This document shows, piece after piece, positions 1 to 8,682 of a DNA stretch of 64,000 nucleotides. The position numbers and the translations under genes were made by a program. Below the pieces are notes generated by a model. It was not told the origin of the DNA, did no database searches, and saw only the letters and a list, made by a program, of their open reading frames with translations. Source of the DNA: Tatumella punctata (GTDB lineage Bacteria > Pseudomonadota > Gammaproteobacteria > Enterobacterales > Enterobacteriaceae). How positions within the stretch are numbered: the first letter of the stretch is position 1; every line of letters starts with the position of its first letter. The stretch spans positions 62,001-126,000 of the forward strand of contig NZ_BAAAFW010000012.1 of the NCBI RefSeq assembly GCF_039523735.1, read 5' to 3'.

Positions 1-385
1 GTTCAATCTTTGCATCTGCATTCAGGGCGTTAACTTCAACATGACCATAAAGATACAGCATCCGGTTTTTAGTTAATTTTGCTTTATCTGCTTTTACCGA
101 CCAGGCAGGGGCTTTTTGCTGATCGTAAGTGGTCATCACCGGATTATCGAACCAGCTGACCTGCGGGGTATCAAAATATGACACTTTGTCGGAATCGAGC
201 TTATATGCCAGCCCGCCTTCCGGGTTGTAGGCCACAGTGTCAGAGGTAGCGATGGTATAGGTCGGACTCTGATCGTCCTGCACCACCGAAGAAGGCGGGG
301 TATCCTGGTTTGTCAGGTTCCAGCCAATCAGTACTACCGCAATAATTGCCAGCAGAAGGGTAATCCAGCGCCTGCTTGTACTCAT
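1..385 (-). CDS. lptC: LptC, LPS transport periplasmic/inner-membrane protein (partial, C-terminus outside window)
   Basis: N-terminal part of LptC, which receives lipopolysaccharide from the LptBFG transporter and passes it to the LptA bridge in the periplasm. The frame opens at an ATG at 385 (MSTSRRW...), followed at once by one hydrophobic segment (about residues 7-20, rich in Leu, Ile, Val and Ala) that anchors the protein in the inner membrane. The periplasmic beta-jellyroll domain follows and runs off the left edge. The start overlaps the kdsC stop as ATGA, so the two are translationally coupled, the same order as in the E. coli kdsD-kdsC-lptC-lptA-lptB operon. Identity rests on this context and the N-terminal pattern. 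Confidence 0.9.
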   Translation of the reverse strand, partial: MSTSRRWITLLLAIIAVVLIGWNLTNQDTPPSSVVQDDQSPTYTIATSDTVAYNPEGGLAYKLDSDKVSYFDTPQVSWFDNPVMTTYDQQKAPAWSVKADKAKLTKNRMLYLYGHVEVNALNADAKIE

Positions 386-945
386 ATTGATAACCCTTTG
401 GCATCCTCAAATTTATTTTGTGCCATTAAAATAACATCACAAATCTCACGCACCGCACCACGTCCGCCATTAATACGGGTGACGTAATCGGCACGCTGAA
501 TTAACAACGGATGGGCATCAGCGACCGACACACTGAGTCCTGATCTTTCCATTACTGGCCAGTCAATCAGGTCATCCCCGATATAGGCAACCTGTTCCGG
601 ACTGAGGGACAGTTTATCCAGAAGGTCGGCAAAGGCCAAAAGCTTATCTGACTGGCCCTGATACAAATGTCTGATGCCGAGCGTCTGGCAGCGGTCTTCC
701 AGAAGTCCGGCTTTTCTGCCGGTGATAATAGCAACTTCAACATTATTGGTTAACAGACAGCGAATACCATAGCCATCACGGACGTTAAATGCTTTCAGCT
801 CTTCACCATTATTTCCCATATAAATCAGGCCATCAGACATTACCCCATCGACATCGCAAATCAGTAATTTTATTTTTTCAGCACTGGCCATGATCTGCGG
901 GCTGACAGGCCCGTAGCATGTATCAATGGGGAGTTTATCTTTCAT
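382..945 (-). CDS. kdsC: 3-deoxy-D-manno-octulosonate 8-phosphate phosphatase
   Basis: HAD-superfamily phosphatase that hydrolyses KDO 8-phosphate to KDO, a step of inner-core lipopolysaccharide synthesis in the cytosol. HAD motif I is visible as LLICDVDGV with the two catalytic Asp, motif II/III as AIITGRKAG, and motif IV as YIGDDLIDWPV. The product is about 187 residues against 188 in E. coli. A GTG at 975 would add ten residues and overlap kdsD. I prefer the ATG at 945, preceded by a GAGGG-type ribosome site and leaving 13 bases after kdsD. The gene sits between kdsD and lptC in the conserved order and overlaps lptC by four bases. Confidence 0.95.
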   Translation of the reverse strand: MKDKLPIDTCYGPVSPQIMASAEKIKLLICDVDGVMSDGLIYMGNNGEELKAFNVRDGYGIRCLLTNNVEVAIITGRKAGLLEDRCQTLGIRHLYQGQSDKLLAFADLLDKLSLSPEQVAYIGDDLIDWPVMERSGLSVSVADAHPLLIQRADYVTRINGGRGAVREICDVILMAQNKFEDAKGLSI

Positions 946-958
946 CTCGCTTTCCCTC

Positions 959-1945
959 TCAGACAACACCGGCACGCAACATATCGTGCATATGTATCAC
1001 ACCCACAAGACGATTGTTATCGGCAACCAGCAGTGAGGTTATGTTTTTGTTTTGCATTATATTTAATGCATCGACAGCCAGAATTGTCGCTGGCACGCGG
1101 ATCCCGCCGGGTGTCATCACCTCAGCAATCGGGGTGGACTGGAAATTAATATCCATATCAATGACCCGCCGCAGGTCACCATCTGTAAAAATACCGGCAA
1201 TGGTCATATCGTCTTCCGTAATCACTGTCATACCCAGTTTTTTGCGGGTAATTTCCAGTAAGGCATCGCGCAGGGTCGCATGGCGCGACACACAGGGGAT
1301 TTCGTCTCCTGAATGCATCACATCACTGACATGCAATAACAGTTTACGCCCCAGAGCTCCGCCGGGATGAGACAACGCAAAATCTTCGGCGGTAAAGCCC
1401 CTGGCTTCCAGCAACGCGACGGCCAGGGCATCACCCATCACCAGGGTGGCGGTAGTGCTGGTCGTCGGGGCCAGCCCTAGCGGACAGGCTTCCTCAGGAA
1501 CTTTGACTGTCAGGTGCAAATCGGCTGCTTTTCCCATCGTACTTTCCGGCCTGCTGCTGATACAAATCAGGGTGATATTGAGGCGCTTAATCACCGGGAT
1601 CAGTGCCAGAATTTCATGTGACTCACCACTATTGGAAATAGCAATCACCACATCGTCACGGCCGACCATCCCCAGGTCACCGTGACTGGCTTCGGCCGGA
1701 TGAACGAAGAAAGACGGGGTCCCGGTACTGGCAAAGGTGGCAGCCATTTTGCGGGCAATATGGCCCGACTTGCCCATCCCCATCACGACGACTTTTCCCT
1801 GGCACTGGTATAGTATTTCACAGGCACGGGAAAAGTCTGCATTAATGTATTGTTCCAGTTGCGCAAGACCTTCACGCTCGATACGCAGAACTTTCCTGCC
1901 TGCTTCCTTAAAATCAAAACCGGTAGTGGGTGATTGATCAGACAT
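959..1945 (-). CDS. kdsD: D-arabinose 5-phosphate isomerase
   Basis: Interconverts ribulose 5-phosphate and arabinose 5-phosphate, supplying the KDO pathway. The 328 residues equal the E. coli length. An N-terminal SIS sugar-isomerase domain (about 40-185) carries VVVMGMGKSGHI and ISNSGESHE, and the family stretch TFASTGTPSFFVHP is intact. Two C-terminal CBS repeats follow (about 210-328), the first with the GDEIPCVS and LRDALLEITRK segments and the second ending HMHDMLRAGVV. It lies 14 bases after yrbG and 13 before kdsC on the same strand, as in E. coli. Nothing unusual is seen. Confidence 0.96.
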   Translation of the reverse strand: MSDQSPTTGFDFKEAGRKVLRIEREGLAQLEQYINADFSRACEILYQCQGKVVVMGMGKSGHIARKMAATFASTGTPSFFVHPAEASHGDLGMVGRDDVVIAISNSGESHEILALIPVIKRLNITLICISSRPESTMGKAADLHLTVKVPEEACPLGLAPTTSTTATLVMGDALAVALLEARGFTAEDFALSHPGGALGRKLLLHVSDVMHSGDEIPCVSRHATLRDALLEITRKKLGMTVITEDDMTIAGIFTDGDLRRVIDMDINFQSTPIAEVMTPGGIRVPATILAVDALNIMQNKNITSLLVADNNRLVGVIHMHDMLRAGVV

Positions 1946-1959
1946 TTCAGCGCGTCCTT

Positions 1960-2940
1960 TTAAAAATCATTAATCATCGGGCAAAACCAGAGTATGGCGA
2001 CCCAGATAAAAAATCCGCAGAGTAAAACAGCGCCGGTCAGCCTGCCGATAGTCCGGTTTTTCTTCAGGCAAATCAACGCAAAAACAGTACTGACGCCCAG
2101 CATAATCCAGTAATCACGGGAGAATGCATTGCTGTCGATACTGCCGGGAGAGACTAATGCCGGCAGCCCTAAGACAATCGCGGTATTATAAATGTTAGCA
2201 CCCAACAGGTTGCCGACGGCAATATCCCCTTCACCTTTCAGAGTACCGGCAATAACGGTGGCAAGCTCGGGCAGGCTGGTACCGATGGAGATAAAAATTA
2301 ATGCCATCACTAATTCACTGATCCCCAGATAATCGCCGACCACTGTCGCATTATCGAGGATCATCCCTGTTGCGACCGGTAATAATACCAGAGCGACCCC
2401 AAGCCAGAGGAAAGCGACTGTATTACCGGCATCTTCGCCGGGTAATTCTGCGACCTGTTCGCGTGTCAGCTGGTCTCCGGTGGATGCCTGAGTTTTGCCC
2501 GCGATACGGAGAATACCCCACAGATAAACCACTGCCATGACTAACAGGCAGGCACCTTCGGTGCGGGTCAGCATATTATCGGCTAATAATAACCCGCTGA
2601 GTAATGTGACCAGTAACATCAGTGGCAGTTCACGGCGCAGCAGAGCAGAGTGTATTTTCAGAGGATGGAGTAATGCGGCACCGCCGAGGATCAATAATAT
2701 ATTAGTGATATTTGACCCGAGAGCGATCCCCACGGCAAAATCCCGCTGACCATGCTGTGCGGCGGACAGTGAAAGTATGATTTCCGGTAATGAGGTGCCG
2801 ATACCGACGACAGTCATCCCGATTATCAGGGGCGGGATCCCCAGCGTCCGGCAAAGAATAGATGCGCTAAAAACAAGACGGTCTGCGCCATAGGCCAGCA
2901 ACAGTAAGCCGAGAACCAGCAGAACAATAGCGACAAGCAT
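1960..2940 (-). CDS. yrbG: Calcium/sodium:proton antiporter family protein YrbG
   Basis: Inner-membrane cation exchanger of the CaCA (Na/Ca exchanger) superfamily with about ten membrane segments. The family's duplicated half is clear. The first alpha repeat has GIGTSLPEIILS and GSNITNILLILG, and the second has SIGTSLPELATV and GANIYNTAIVLG; these carry the ion-coordinating Glu and Asn. Length is 326 against 325 in E. coli. It is the first gene of the minus-strand yrbG-kdsD-kdsC-lptC unit and diverges from mlaF across a 226-base gap that must hold both promoters. The ion transported in vivo is not settled by sequence. Confidence 0.93.
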   Translation of the reverse strand: MLVAIVLLVLGLLLLAYGADRLVFSASILCRTLGIPPLIIGMTVVGIGTSLPEIILSLSAAQHGQRDFAVGIALGSNITNILLILGGAALLHPLKIHSALLRRELPLMLLVTLLSGLLLADNMLTRTEGACLLVMAVVYLWGILRIAGKTQASTGDQLTREQVAELPGEDAGNTVAFLWLGVALVLLPVATGMILDNATVVGDYLGISELVMALIFISIGTSLPELATVIAGTLKGEGDIAVGNLLGANIYNTAIVLGLPALVSPGSIDSNAFSRDYWIMLGVSTVFALICLKKNRTIGRLTGAVLLCGFFIWVAILWFCPMINDF

Positions 2941-3166
2941 GGGAATTCCTTTGCCAAAAGCCCGTAATACAGCCTGACTGCATCACAGTAAAAAGTAAGA
3001 TCAACAGTAAACAAACGATGATTTTGACTGCCGAAACGTGAAAAGTAAATTTTATGACGGAATTACACAAAAACAGCCTGTAATTTTCTGTAAAAATGAC
3101 AAGATGCCCTTCTCCGTACTGGCATCATAGATAACTAAAATTCCCGGTCACCTGTGAGGGGTTAAC

Positions 3167-3982
3167 ATGGTCCAGCAACAAAAAGGTTTGGTTGAAATCC
3201 GGGGAATGAGCTTTTCCCGCGGATCCCGAAAAATCTTTGATGACATTTCTTTAACGGTGCCTGAAGGAAAAATTACTGCCATTATGGGGCCTTCCGGTAT
3301 CGGTAAAACCACCTTATTACGTCTTATCGGTGGTCAGTTACAGCCGGATAACGGAGATATTTTCTTTCATAATGAAAATATTCCTAGCCTGTCACGTAGT
3401 AAGCTGTATGAAGTCCGCAAGAAAATGAGCATGCTGTTTCAGTCAGGGGCACTCTTCACGGATTTAAGTGTATATGAGAATGTGGCCTGGCCATTGCGGG
3501 AACACACCTCTCTGCCGCCGGCACTTCTGCACAGTACCGTGATGATGAAACTGGAAGCTGTCGGGTTACGGGGGGCAGAAAAACTGACTCCGGCTGAACT
3601 GTCCGGGGGCATGGCGAGGCGTGTTGCCCTGGCCCGTGCTATTGCTCTTGAGCCGGAACTGATTATGTTCGATGAACCATTTGTCGGTCAGGACCCTATT
3701 ACTATGGGGGTGTTGGTGAAGCTGATTGATGAACTTAATCATGCTCTGGGGCTGACCTGTATTGTGGTTTCCCATGATGTACCTGAAGTTCTCAGTATTG
3801 CGGATTATGCTTATATCGTGGCGGGCCAGCATGTGATTGCCCAGGGAGACGCGGCAGAGTTACGGAAAAATACGGATCCACGTGTTCGGCAGTTTATTGA
3901 TGGTCATGCGGATGGCCCGGTACCTTTCAGGTATCCGGCCGGTGATTATCTCACCGATTTGCTTAGCCCCGGGAGACATTAA
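3167..3982 (+). CDS. mlaF: MlaF, ATPase of the Mla phospholipid transporter
   Basis: Cytosolic ABC ATPase that powers MlaFEDB, the inner-membrane complex moving phospholipid between the periplasmic carrier MlaC and the inner membrane to maintain outer-membrane lipid asymmetry. The Walker A motif is GPSGIGKTT (about residue 41), the signature LSGGMARRVALARA, and Walker B LIMFDEPFVGQDP, followed by the switch region VVSHDVPEV. Length is 271 against 269 in E. coli. The ATG at 3167 follows a GAGGGG ribosome site. It is first of five genes packed with gaps of 12 bases or less. Confidence 0.96.
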   Translation: MVQQQKGLVEIRGMSFSRGSRKIFDDISLTVPEGKITAIMGPSGIGKTTLLRLIGGQLQPDNGDIFFHNENIPSLSRSKLYEVRKKMSMLFQSGALFTDLSVYENVAWPLREHTSLPPALLHSTVMMKLEAVGLRGAEKLTPAELSGGMARRVALARAIALEPELIMFDEPFVGQDPITMGVLVKLIDELNHALGLTCIVVSHDVPEVLSIADYAYIVAGQHVIAQGDAAELRKNTDPRVRQFIDGHADGPVPFRYPAGDYLTDLLSPGRH

Positions 3983-3986
3983 ATTC

Positions 3987-4769
3987 ATGTTGTTGAAAGC
4001 ATTAGCATCATTAGGGCGCTGGGGGATCCAAAGCTGTGCGTCATTCGGACGTGCAGGCGTCATGTTGTTCCATGCCCTGGTGGGGAAACCGGAATTTGCA
4101 AAACACAGTCGGCTGGTGGTGAAACAACTCTATAGTGTCGGTGTGCTTTCTCTGTTGATCATCCTGGTATCGGGCCTGTTTATTGGCATGGTGCTGGGGT
4201 TACAGGGATACCTGGTCTTGCAAACCTACGGCGCGGAAACCAGTCTCGGTATGCTGGTCGCGTTATCGTTATTACGTGAGCTGGGACCGGTGGTGACGGC
4301 GTTATTATTTGCCGGCCGGGCCGGTTCAGCACTGACCGCCGAAGTCGGGCTGATGAAAGCGACCGAACAGCTGTCGAGTATGGAGATGATGGCTGTCGAT
4401 CCTCTGAGACGGGTAGTGGCACCCCGGTTCTGGGCCGGGGTCATCAGCATGCCGTTGCTGGCGATTATGTTTACGGCGGTAGGGATTGCCGGTGGCGCAC
4501 TGGTCGGTGTCAGCTGGAAGGGCATTGATGCGGGGTTCTTCTGGTCGGCGATGCAGAGTGCCGTCGATTTCCGTATGGATATTGTTAACTGTGTCATCAA
4601 GAGTATTGTTTTCGCGATCGCCGTTTCATGGATAGCACTCTTCAATGGCTATGATGCGGTGCCGACTTCTGAAGGTATCAGTCGTGCGACGACACGAACC
4701 GTAGTTCATTCGTCTCTTGCCATCCTTGGGTTAGATTTTGTGCTGACAGCACTGATGTTTGGGAATTAA
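3987..4769 (+). CDS. mlaE: MlaE, permease of the Mla phospholipid transporter
   Basis: Membrane permease of the Mla ABC complex, MlaE/YrbE family, with five to six hydrophobic segments. Recognisable family blocks are GLFIGMVLGLQGYLVL, LRELGPVVTALLFAGRAGSALTAE read in two parts, MMAVDPLRRVV and FNGYDAVPTS. I set the start at the ATG at 3987 (MLLKALAS), giving 260 residues exactly as in E. coli. The frame stays open upstream into mlaF, but that extension has no family match. It begins four bases after the mlaF stop. Confidence 0.96.
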   Translation: MLLKALASLGRWGIQSCASFGRAGVMLFHALVGKPEFAKHSRLVVKQLYSVGVLSLLIILVSGLFIGMVLGLQGYLVLQTYGAETSLGMLVALSLLRELGPVVTALLFAGRAGSALTAEVGLMKATEQLSSMEMMAVDPLRRVVAPRFWAGVISMPLLAIMFTAVGIAGGALVGVSWKGIDAGFFWSAMQSAVDFRMDIVNCVIKSIVFAIAVSWIALFNGYDAVPTSEGISRATTRTVVHSSLAILGLDFVLTALMFGN

Positions 4770-4773
4770 CGCA

Positions 4774-5310
4774 ATGCAAAGTAAAAAAAGTGAAATCTGG
4801 GTAGGTATTTTCCTGTTACTGGCGCTGGCCGCGGCGCTGTTTCTTTGTCTGCGTGTCGCTGACCTTAAATTTTTTGGTACCGAGCCGACATGGAAACTGT
4901 ATGCCACTTTCGACAATATCGGCGGTCTGAAGGTCAGCTCTCCGGTAAAAATTGGCGGGGTAGTTATCGGTCGTGTCACCAATATTTCTCTGGACGACAG
5001 TACATTATCCCCGAAAGTTACCATGGCGATTGATGATGCTTATGCCGGAAAAATCCCTGACACCAGTTCGCTGGCTATCCGTACCCAGGGCCTGCTGGGG
5101 GAACAATTTCTGGCGCTTAATCTGGGCTTTAATGACCCGGATTTAGGATCTTCGATCCTGAAAAATGGCGATACTTTACGTGATACCAAATCAGCCATCG
5201 TACTTGAGGACCTGATCGGCCAGTTCCTGTATAAAAACGGCAACAGTAGTAGTGATAAGAGTTCACCGGCAGGTGCTGACAGTTCGTCTGCAGCAGTACC
5301 GGCCCATTAA
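4774..5310 (+). CDS. mlaD: MlaD, MCE-domain subunit of the Mla transporter
   Basis: Anchored periplasmic subunit that forms a hexameric ring in the Mla complex and conducts phospholipid between MlaC and MlaE. One N-terminal membrane segment (about 8-26, GIFLLLALAAALFLCL) is followed by the MCE domain, seen as YATFDNIGGLKV, SPVKIGGVVIGRV and TQGLLGEQFLALN. A Ser-rich, low-complexity tail ends the protein. The start chosen is the ATG at 4774 (MQSKKSEIWVG), giving 178 residues against 183 in E. coli; an earlier in-frame codon at 4759 overlaps mlaE and is unlikely. Confidence 0.95.
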   Translation: MQSKKSEIWVGIFLLLALAAALFLCLRVADLKFFGTEPTWKLYATFDNIGGLKVSSPVKIGGVVIGRVTNISLDDSTLSPKVTMAIDDAYAGKIPDTSSLAIRTQGLLGEQFLALNLGFNDPDLGSSILKNGDTLRDTKSAIVLEDLIGQFLYKNGNSSSDKSSPAGADSSSAAVPAH

Positions 5311-5322
5311 GAGGATAAGTTT

Positions 5323-5970
5323 ATGTTATTTAAGCGTTTAATTATGGCAGCATTGCTGGTTATTCTGCCTGTTGCGGCATCACAGGCAGCAGATTCTGTC
5401 GATCAGAGTAATCCTTACACACTGATGAATCAGGCTGCGGCGAAAACCTTTACCCGTCTGAAAAATGACCAGGCAAAAATCAAACAAAATCCTGACTATC
5501 TGCGTGATGTGGTACGTGAAGAGCTGATGCCTTATGTCCAGGTAAAATATGCCGGTGCATTAGTGCTGGGACGTTTCTACAATGAAGCAACCCCTGCACA
5601 GCGCGATGCGTATTACAAAGCATTTGGTGATTATCTGGCACAGGCTTACGGGCAGGCGCTGGCGATGTATCACGGTCAGACTTATCAAATCGAGCCGGCA
5701 CAGCCGCTGGGTAATGCCAATATTGTCGCTATCCGCGTCACTATCATTGACCCGAATGGACGTCCTCCGGTTCGTCTGGATTTCCAATGGCGTAAAAATA
5801 CCCGTACCGGTGCCTGGCAGGCCTACGATATGGTGGCAGAAGGTATCAGTATGATCACCACTAAGCAGAATGAGTGGGGTGATCTGTTACGGACTCAGGG
5901 TATTGACGGATTAACCGCGCGGTTAAAAACCTATGCAGCACAGCCGATTACTCTGGGTCAGCAAAACTGA
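5323..5970 (+). CDS. mlaC: MlaC, periplasmic phospholipid carrier
   Basis: Soluble periplasmic shuttle that carries phospholipid between the outer-membrane MlaA-porin complex and MlaFEDB. A Sec signal peptide is plain (MLFKRLIMAALLVILPVAAS, cleavage after AQA-type residues near 23). The mature part has the MlaC/Ttg2D pattern: NPYTLMNQAA, REELMPYVQVKY, GRFYNEATPAQRDAYYKAF, YDMVAEGISM and LRTQGIDGL. Length is 215 against 211 in E. coli. It follows mlaD by 12 bases after an AGAGGA ribosome site, and its stop shares one base with the mlaB start. Confidence 0.95.
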   Translation: MLFKRLIMAALLVILPVAASQAADSVDQSNPYTLMNQAAAKTFTRLKNDQAKIKQNPDYLRDVVREELMPYVQVKYAGALVLGRFYNEATPAQRDAYYKAFGDYLAQAYGQALAMYHGQTYQIEPAQPLGNANIVAIRVTIIDPNGRPPVRLDFQWRKNTRTGAWQAYDMVAEGISMITTKQNEWGDLLRTQGIDGLTARLKTYAAQPITLGQQN

Positions 5971-6275
5971 TGAATGCTGAACTCCACTGGCAGCAACAGG
6001 CTGCTTCGCTGCGGCTGACCGGAAAACTGGATCATGAAACTTTGCTGCCGTTGTGGGAACAACGCGATACGGTAATGCAGGGGATCAGTGACATTGATCT
6101 TTCCGGTCTGGAGCGGGTCGACTCATCCGGACTGGCACTGCTGATCCATTTGCAGGATATTGTCCGCCGCCACGGAGCAGTGCTGACATTCACGGGGATA
6201 TCTGACAAATTACAGTCATTAATCACTCTGTATAATCTGCAACATATTATTGTTTCTTCTCAGGAAACCCCCTGA
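5970..6275 (+). CDS. mlaB: MlaB, STAS-domain subunit of the Mla transporter
   Basis: Small cytosolic STAS protein that binds MlaF and is needed for assembly and activity of the Mla ABC complex. About 100 residues, with the STAS core ISDIDLSGLERVDSSGLALL; the Asp-Ser-Ser turn matches the anti-sigma-antagonist phosphosite region. E. coli MlaB is 97 residues. Start and mlaC stop overlap as TGATG, so translation is coupled. A strong hairpin follows the stop, closing the operon. Confidence 0.93.
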   Translation: MNAELHWQQQAASLRLTGKLDHETLLPLWEQRDTVMQGISDIDLSGLERVDSSGLALLIHLQDIVRRHGAVLTFTGISDKLQSLITLYNLQHIIVSSQETP

Positions 6276-6296
6276 CCTCAGCCTTTTCCCTCTCAG

Positions 6297-6322
6297 GCCC
6301 CCGGCAGTCACGGGGGCTTTTG
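6297..6322 (+). terminator. Rho-independent terminator after mlaB
   Basis: GC-rich inverted repeat (GCCCCCG paired with CGGGGGC around a short loop) followed by TTTTGTGT, 21 bases after the mlaB stop. It separates the mla operon from ibaG-murA, so those genes probably have their own promoter in the 65 bases before ibaG or arise by readthrough. Confidence 0.8.
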
Positions 6323-6389
6323 TGTATTTAAGATAATGCCACTTTCTAATAAGATATGGGCTGATTATTATTATCGGAAGCTAAAAGCA

Positions 6390-6644
6390 ATGGAAAATAA
6401 TGAGATTCAGGCAGTCCTGATGCAGGCACTGTCGCTGGACGAAGTACATGTCAGTGGTGATGGCAGCCATTTCCAGGTGATCGCCGTCAGTGATATTTTT
6501 GAAACCATGAGCCGTGTGAAAAAGCAACAGACCGTCTATGCTCCGCTGATGGAGTATATCGCGGATAACCGTATTCACGCGGTATCAATTAAGACCTATA
6601 GCCCGGCTGAATGGGCCCGGGATCGTAAACTGAGCGGCTTTTGA
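6390..6644 (+). CDS. ibaG: BolA-family iron-sulfur factor IbaG
   Basis: BolA-like protein that pairs with monothiol glutaredoxin through a shared [2Fe-2S] cluster and is linked to acid resistance in E. coli. The ATG at 6390 gives 84 residues (MENNEIQAVLMQAL...), the E. coli length. BolA features are VHVSGDGSHFQVIAVS, the conserved His, and the C-terminal HAVSIKTYSPAEW. A start at 6336 would add 18 unmatched residues. It lies 70 bases before murA on the same strand, the usual pairing. Confidence 0.94.
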   Translation: MENNEIQAVLMQALSLDEVHVSGDGSHFQVIAVSDIFETMSRVKKQQTVYAPLMEYIADNRIHAVSIKTYSPAEWARDRKLSGF

Positions 6645-6714
6645 GCCTGTTAGTCAGGTAAACGCAGGCCGGCAGGTCAGTACCTTTTATAAATGCTAAT
6701 TGAGATCGGTGTTA

Positions 6715-7995
6715 ATGGATAAATTTCGAGTGCAGGGTCCGACCCGCTTAAGTGGTGAAGTTACCATTTCCGGAGCAAAAAATGCAGCGCTGCCGATTCT
6801 GTTCGCAGCTTTACTGGCTGAAGAACCAGTAGAAATCAACAATGTCCCTGAATTGCGTGACATTGATACGACCATGAAATTACTGGGTCAGCTGGGTGTG
6901 AAAGCCACACGTAATGGCGCTGTTCATCTGGATGCCAGCGAGGTTAATATTTTCTGTGCTCCTTATGACCTGGTAAAAACCATGCGTGCCTCAATCTGGG
7001 CTTTGGGTCCGCTGGTGGCTCGTTTTGGTCAGGGTCAGGTCTCTTTGCCTGGTGGCTGTGCGATTGGTGCCCGTCCGGTCGACCTGCACATCAGCGGACT
7101 GGAACAGCTGGGTGCTGAGATCAGACTGGAAGAGGGCTATGTTAAAGCCTCTGTCGAAGGCCGCCTGAAAGGCGCACATATTGTCATGGATAAAGTCAGT
7201 GTCGGCGCGACAGTGACAATTATGACTGCCGCGACCCTGGCGACCGGTACCACCGTGATCGAAAATGCTGCCCGTGAGCCGGAAATTGCCGATACTGCCG
7301 GTTTCCTGAATGCCATTGGCGCAAAAATCAGTGGTGCCGGTACCGACAGAATCACCATTGAAGGGGTTGAACGTCTGGGGGGAGGCAGCTATGAAGTAGT
7401 TCCTGACCGTATCGAAACCGGCACCTTCCTGGTCGCGGCGGCCATTTCCGGCGGTAAAGTGATTTGCCACAAAACCCGTCCGGACACCATGGATGCGGTA
7501 CTGGCAAAATTACGGGAAGCCGGTGCGGATATCGCTACCGGTGAGGACTGGATCAGTCTCGATATGCACGGACGTCGTCCGAAAGCGGTGAATATTCGTA
7601 CTGCACCGCATCCCGGTTTTCCGACGGATATGCAGGCCCAGTTTACCCTGCTCAATCTGGTTGCCGAAGGCACCGGAGTCATTACTGAAACCATTTTTGA
7701 AAACCGTTTTATGCACATCCCTGAACTGATTCGGATGGGTGCCCATGCTGAGATTGAAAGTAATACCGCGATTTGTCACGGTACGGATAAACTTTCCGGT
7801 GCCCAGGTGATGGCAACAGATTTACGTGCCTCAGCGAGTCTGGTGCTGGCGGGCTGTATCGCCGAAGGTGAAACCCTCGTTGACCGTATTTATCATATTG
7901 ATCGTGGCTACGAACGTATAGAAGATAAACTGCGTGCGCTGGGTGCAAATATCGAGCGTGTACGCGGCGAAGAAGACGCTTCTCAGGCTGAATAA
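6715..7995 (+). CDS. murA: UDP-N-acetylglucosamine 1-carboxyvinyltransferase
   Basis: First committed enzyme of peptidoglycan precursor synthesis: transfers enolpyruvate from phosphoenolpyruvate to UDP-GlcNAc in the cytosol. The EPSP-synthase-like double fold is intact over 426 residues (E. coli 419; the extra residues are a C-terminal tail EEDASQAE). Cys115, the PEP-binding residue and fosfomycin target, is present in LPGGCAIGARPVD. I chose the ATG at 6715 (MDKFRVQGPT); a start at 6700 would add five unmatched residues. A terminator follows at 8020. Confidence 0.97.
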   Translation: MDKFRVQGPTRLSGEVTISGAKNAALPILFAALLAEEPVEINNVPELRDIDTTMKLLGQLGVKATRNGAVHLDASEVNIFCAPYDLVKTMRASIWALGPLVARFGQGQVSLPGGCAIGARPVDLHISGLEQLGAEIRLEEGYVKASVEGRLKGAHIVMDKVSVGATVTIMTAATLATGTTVIENAAREPEIADTAGFLNAIGAKISGAGTDRITIEGVERLGGGSYEVVPDRIETGTFLVAAAISGGKVICHKTRPDTMDAVLAKLREAGADIATGEDWISLDMHGRRPKAVNIRTAPHPGFPTDMQAQFTLLNLVAEGTGVITETIFENRFMHIPELIRMGAHAEIESNTAICHGTDKLSGAQVMATDLRASASLVLAGCIAEGETLVDRIYHIDRGYERIEDKLRALGANIERVRGEEDASQAE

Positions 7996-8019
7996 TCCGT
8001 TACCGGACCATCAGCTACA

Positions 8020-8049
8020 AGGCCTGTTGCTTATGCACAGGCCTTTTTT
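8020..8049 (+). terminator. Rho-independent terminator after murA
   Basis: Perfect stem AGGCCTGT / ACAGGCCT around a nine-base loop, followed by TTTTTT, 25 bases after the murA stop. It faces the convergent sfsB stop at 8064. Confidence 0.88.
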
Positions 8050-8063
8050 ATCGCCGCAGAAAA

Positions 8064-8360
8064 TTACGCTGGCGGGAGATGCGGTTGCTGATTACGTGGC
8101 AGACGACGCATCAGTTTTTCTCTGTCCAGTAATTCATGGGTTACCGGATGGTAATAACGGCTGGGCCAGATTTCGGCAGGATGGATGTCAATTGCTTTGG
8201 CTATCAGCCATTCGCCTTTAGGCCATGGGCGGGATAAGGCATTAGCCAGTGTCGAAGAACTGAGTCCGGCATTTCGCGAGACAGCGGCCAGAGAGGTACC
8301 TTTCTTTCTCAGGGCAGCAATAATATCGGCAGTATGCCAATCCTTTTTCAGCGTATTCAT
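8064..8360 (-). CDS. sfsB: Ner/Nlp-family DNA-binding regulator SfsB
   Basis: Small helix-turn-helix protein of the phage Ner family. In E. coli SfsB (Nlp) affects maltose gene expression with CRP. About 98 residues; the HTH is DWHTADIIAALRKKGTS through SSSTLANALSRPWPKGE, followed by EIWPSRYYHP. The ATG at 8360 is preceded by an AAGGAG ribosome site; the longer reading from 8465 has no family match. It lies between murA (convergent) and ispB (same strand), as in E. coli. Confidence 0.9.
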   Translation of the reverse strand: MNTLKKDWHTADIIAALRKKGTSLAAVSRNAGLSSSTLANALSRPWPKGEWLIAKAIDIHPAEIWPSRYYHPVTHELLDREKLMRRLPRNQQPHLPPA

Positions 8361-8682
8361 CTTATTCTCCTTTTCAGATGCCGGTAATACTCTCCGGGAT
8401 ATCACACCATTTAACGCGATAAAATTACATTGTTTATGGCAACAGATATAGCAAAAAACGACCAATTATTTCATAAAAATTATCTAAAAAGCGCTAAATT
8501 ACTACGGTGGTCGCAAATATGAAGAAAAGAACGCTGAAATCATCCGAAAATCAGGCGTCAGGGATCACAGGCAAAGCAGGGTAAGAAAGGATGGAGGCAA
8601 TATGGTCTTATCGCCGGATCGTTATCCGGCGATATAACACAGAAGGATCCGGCTGCAGAAAAGAGTGATCCGTCGGGGGAGA
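8361..8682. other. Intergenic gap between ispB and sfsB
   Basis: No gene is visible in these 322 bases. The half near sfsB (8400-8500) is AT-rich and should contain its promoter. The other half holds the GC-rich palindrome at 8609-8634, listed separately. I saw no tRNA, riboswitch or mobile element. Confidence 0.6.
8609..8634. repeat. REP-like palindrome downstream of ispB
   Basis: Perfect 11-base inverted repeat TATCGCCGGAT / ATCCGGCGATA with a four-base loop, about 50 bases after the ispB stop. The GCCGGAT/ATCCGGC core resembles enterobacterial REP elements. It could also be the 3' end of the ispB transcript, but no T run follows on either strand. Confidence 0.5.

Noticed and set aside
918..1370. 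A plus-strand frame of 150 codons inside kdsD
   Set aside because: It is antisense to intact kdsC/kdsD and has no family similarity.
6991..7470. A 159-codon antisense frame in murA
   Set aside because: Shadow of a strongly conserved enzyme gene, without ribosome site or recognisable motif.
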